A DNA stretch of 64,000 bases from Novosphingobium sp. PhB165. GTDB lineage: Bacteria; Pseudomonadota; Alphaproteobacteria; Sphingomonadales; Sphingomonadaceae. The stretch is taken from positions 1 to 64,000 of the forward strand of contig NZ_SLVB01000009.1 in the NCBI RefSeq assembly GCF_004341845.1. The letters are read 5' to 3'. The position numbers and the translations under genes are program-made. Below, piece by piece: positions 63,505 through 64,000 of the stretch. Every line of letters begins with the position of its first letter. Positions within the stretch are counted from its first letter, which is position 1. A model generated the notes under the pieces. That model was not told where the DNA came from. It ran no database searches and worked only from the letters and a program-made list of their open reading frames with translations.

Positions 63505-64000
63505 TCAGCGCCGAAGCGCGACGCGGGTATCTGCATGGGCCAGATCGATCAGTGCGATCATCGCCTTGCGCGCCTGCTTGGCATTGCCTTCCGCAATGCA
63601 GCGGTAGAGCGCGCGGTGCTCGGGCATCGGATCGCGCGGGCAATCCTGCACACGGCTCTTGATCGCGGTCGTCGAGGCGATTGCCGTGGAGATCGAGGTG
63701 GAGAGCGCCTGCATCAGTTCGTTGCGCGTCGCTTCCAGCACCAGTTCGTGAAAGCGAATATCGGCGGCGCGGCCCTTGTCGCTGGTAAGCGTGCAGCGCT
63801 CCATCGTTTCCAGCGCATTGGCCATGTCGGTCAATTGTCGCTCATCGCGGCGCTGCGCGGCCATCTCGGCGGCTTGCGGCTCGACCACCATGCGCAGTTC
63901 GAACAGGTCGCGCAGGAATTCGTCGCTTGCCCCACACTGGATCTGCCAGGCCAGCACGTCAGGATCGAGCAGGTTCCAGTTCTTGCGCTCGTTCACGCGT
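63505..64000 (-). CDS. GntR-family FCD-domain regulator, N-terminus outside the window
   Basis: The visible part is the C-terminal 165 residues of a FadR-subfamily GntR regulator; the frame stays open to the window edge, so the winged-helix domain lies beyond position 64000. NERKNWNLLDPDVLAWQI is the usual linker after the HTH, and the FCD domain follows with FHELVLEATRN and EHRALYRCIAEGN carrying the ligand/metal histidines. It precedes the GH127 operon on the same strand. It is a second candidate for the GTATAC-binding regulator; both assignments are inferred. Confidence 0.85.
   Translation of the reverse strand, partial: RVNERKNWNLLDPDVLAWQIQCGASDEFLRDLFELRMVVEPQAAEMAAQRRDERQLTDMANALETMERCTLTSDKGRAADIRFHELVLEATRNELMQALSTSISTAIASTTAIKSRVQDCPRDPMPEHRALYRCIAEGNAKQARKAMIALIDLAHADTRVALRR

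Noticed and set aside
33850..64000. A Bacteroidetes-type PUL (SusC/SusD) label for the right half
   Set aside because: The receptors lack any SusD partner and the organism appears to be an alphaproteobacterium, where TonB receptors work alone.

Overview
This is a GC-rich chromosomal window that looks like an alphaproteobacterium of the Sphingomonadales (Novosphingobium/Sphingobium-like). That placement is an inference from gene families: several TonB-dependent receptors without SusD partners, a class GN sortase pair, CobN-type aerobic cobalamin genes, and the short inverted repeats common in this order. No rRNA, tRNA, CRISPR array, prophage or transposase was recognised.

Left part (1-33.8 kb). 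A LysR gene and two overlapping genes form a D-glutamate catabolism cluster (dgcR-dgcN-dgcA type, 0.3-3.3 kb). Next is a coupled pair made of a zinc metalloprotease-like protein and a ComEC-like metallo-beta-lactamase-fold hydrolase (3.5-6.6 kb). Several single genes follow: a secreted metalloprotease-like protein, a DUF2235 hydrolase and a GNAT acetyltransferase. An iron/heme region (9.8-20.7 kb) holds DUF4198 and EF-hand genes divergent from a heme receptor-heme oxygenase-DUF454 operon. It also holds a DUF3649-PepSY-DUF3325 operon, and Fur-box-like inverted repeats lie in the promoters. A class GN sortase with its VIT/vWA substrate and a divergent XRE regulator sit inside this region. A cobalamin riboswitch precedes cobW-cobN-cobO-bluB, and a btuF/btuCD importer follows (20.9-30.3 kb). 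A LysR/SDR pair and an outer-membrane phospholipase A close this half.

Right part (33.8-64 kb). Nearly every transcription unit here encodes something that fits breakdown of hydroxyproline-rich plant glycoproteins (extensins, arabinogalactan proteins). The glycosidases are a GH127 beta-L-arabinofuranosidase, a GH43 enzyme, a GH27 alpha-galactosidase and a GH2 beta-galactosidase. The peptidases are an S9 (DPP-IV-like) enzyme and a DUF885 protein. Amino-acid catabolism is represented by 4-hydroxyproline 2-epimerase, a D-amino-acid oxidase-type flavoenzyme, a DapA-family deaminase/dehydratase and a threonine aldolase. There are also an APC amino-acid permease, two large TonB-dependent receptors and two GntR/FCD regulators. 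Seven promoter regions share a palindrome close to ATCGTATACGAT, which suggests one regulon. The sugar side and the peptide side are physically coupled, with glycosidase and peptidase genes overlapping in the same operons. I read this as one utilisation locus for a glycosylated hydroxyproline-rich protein; the parts are recognisable families, while the combined function is inference.

Four inverted-repeat elements of three sequence types are scattered in the left half, and one lies in frame inside cobN. Strong hairpin terminators mark the ends of most units on the right.
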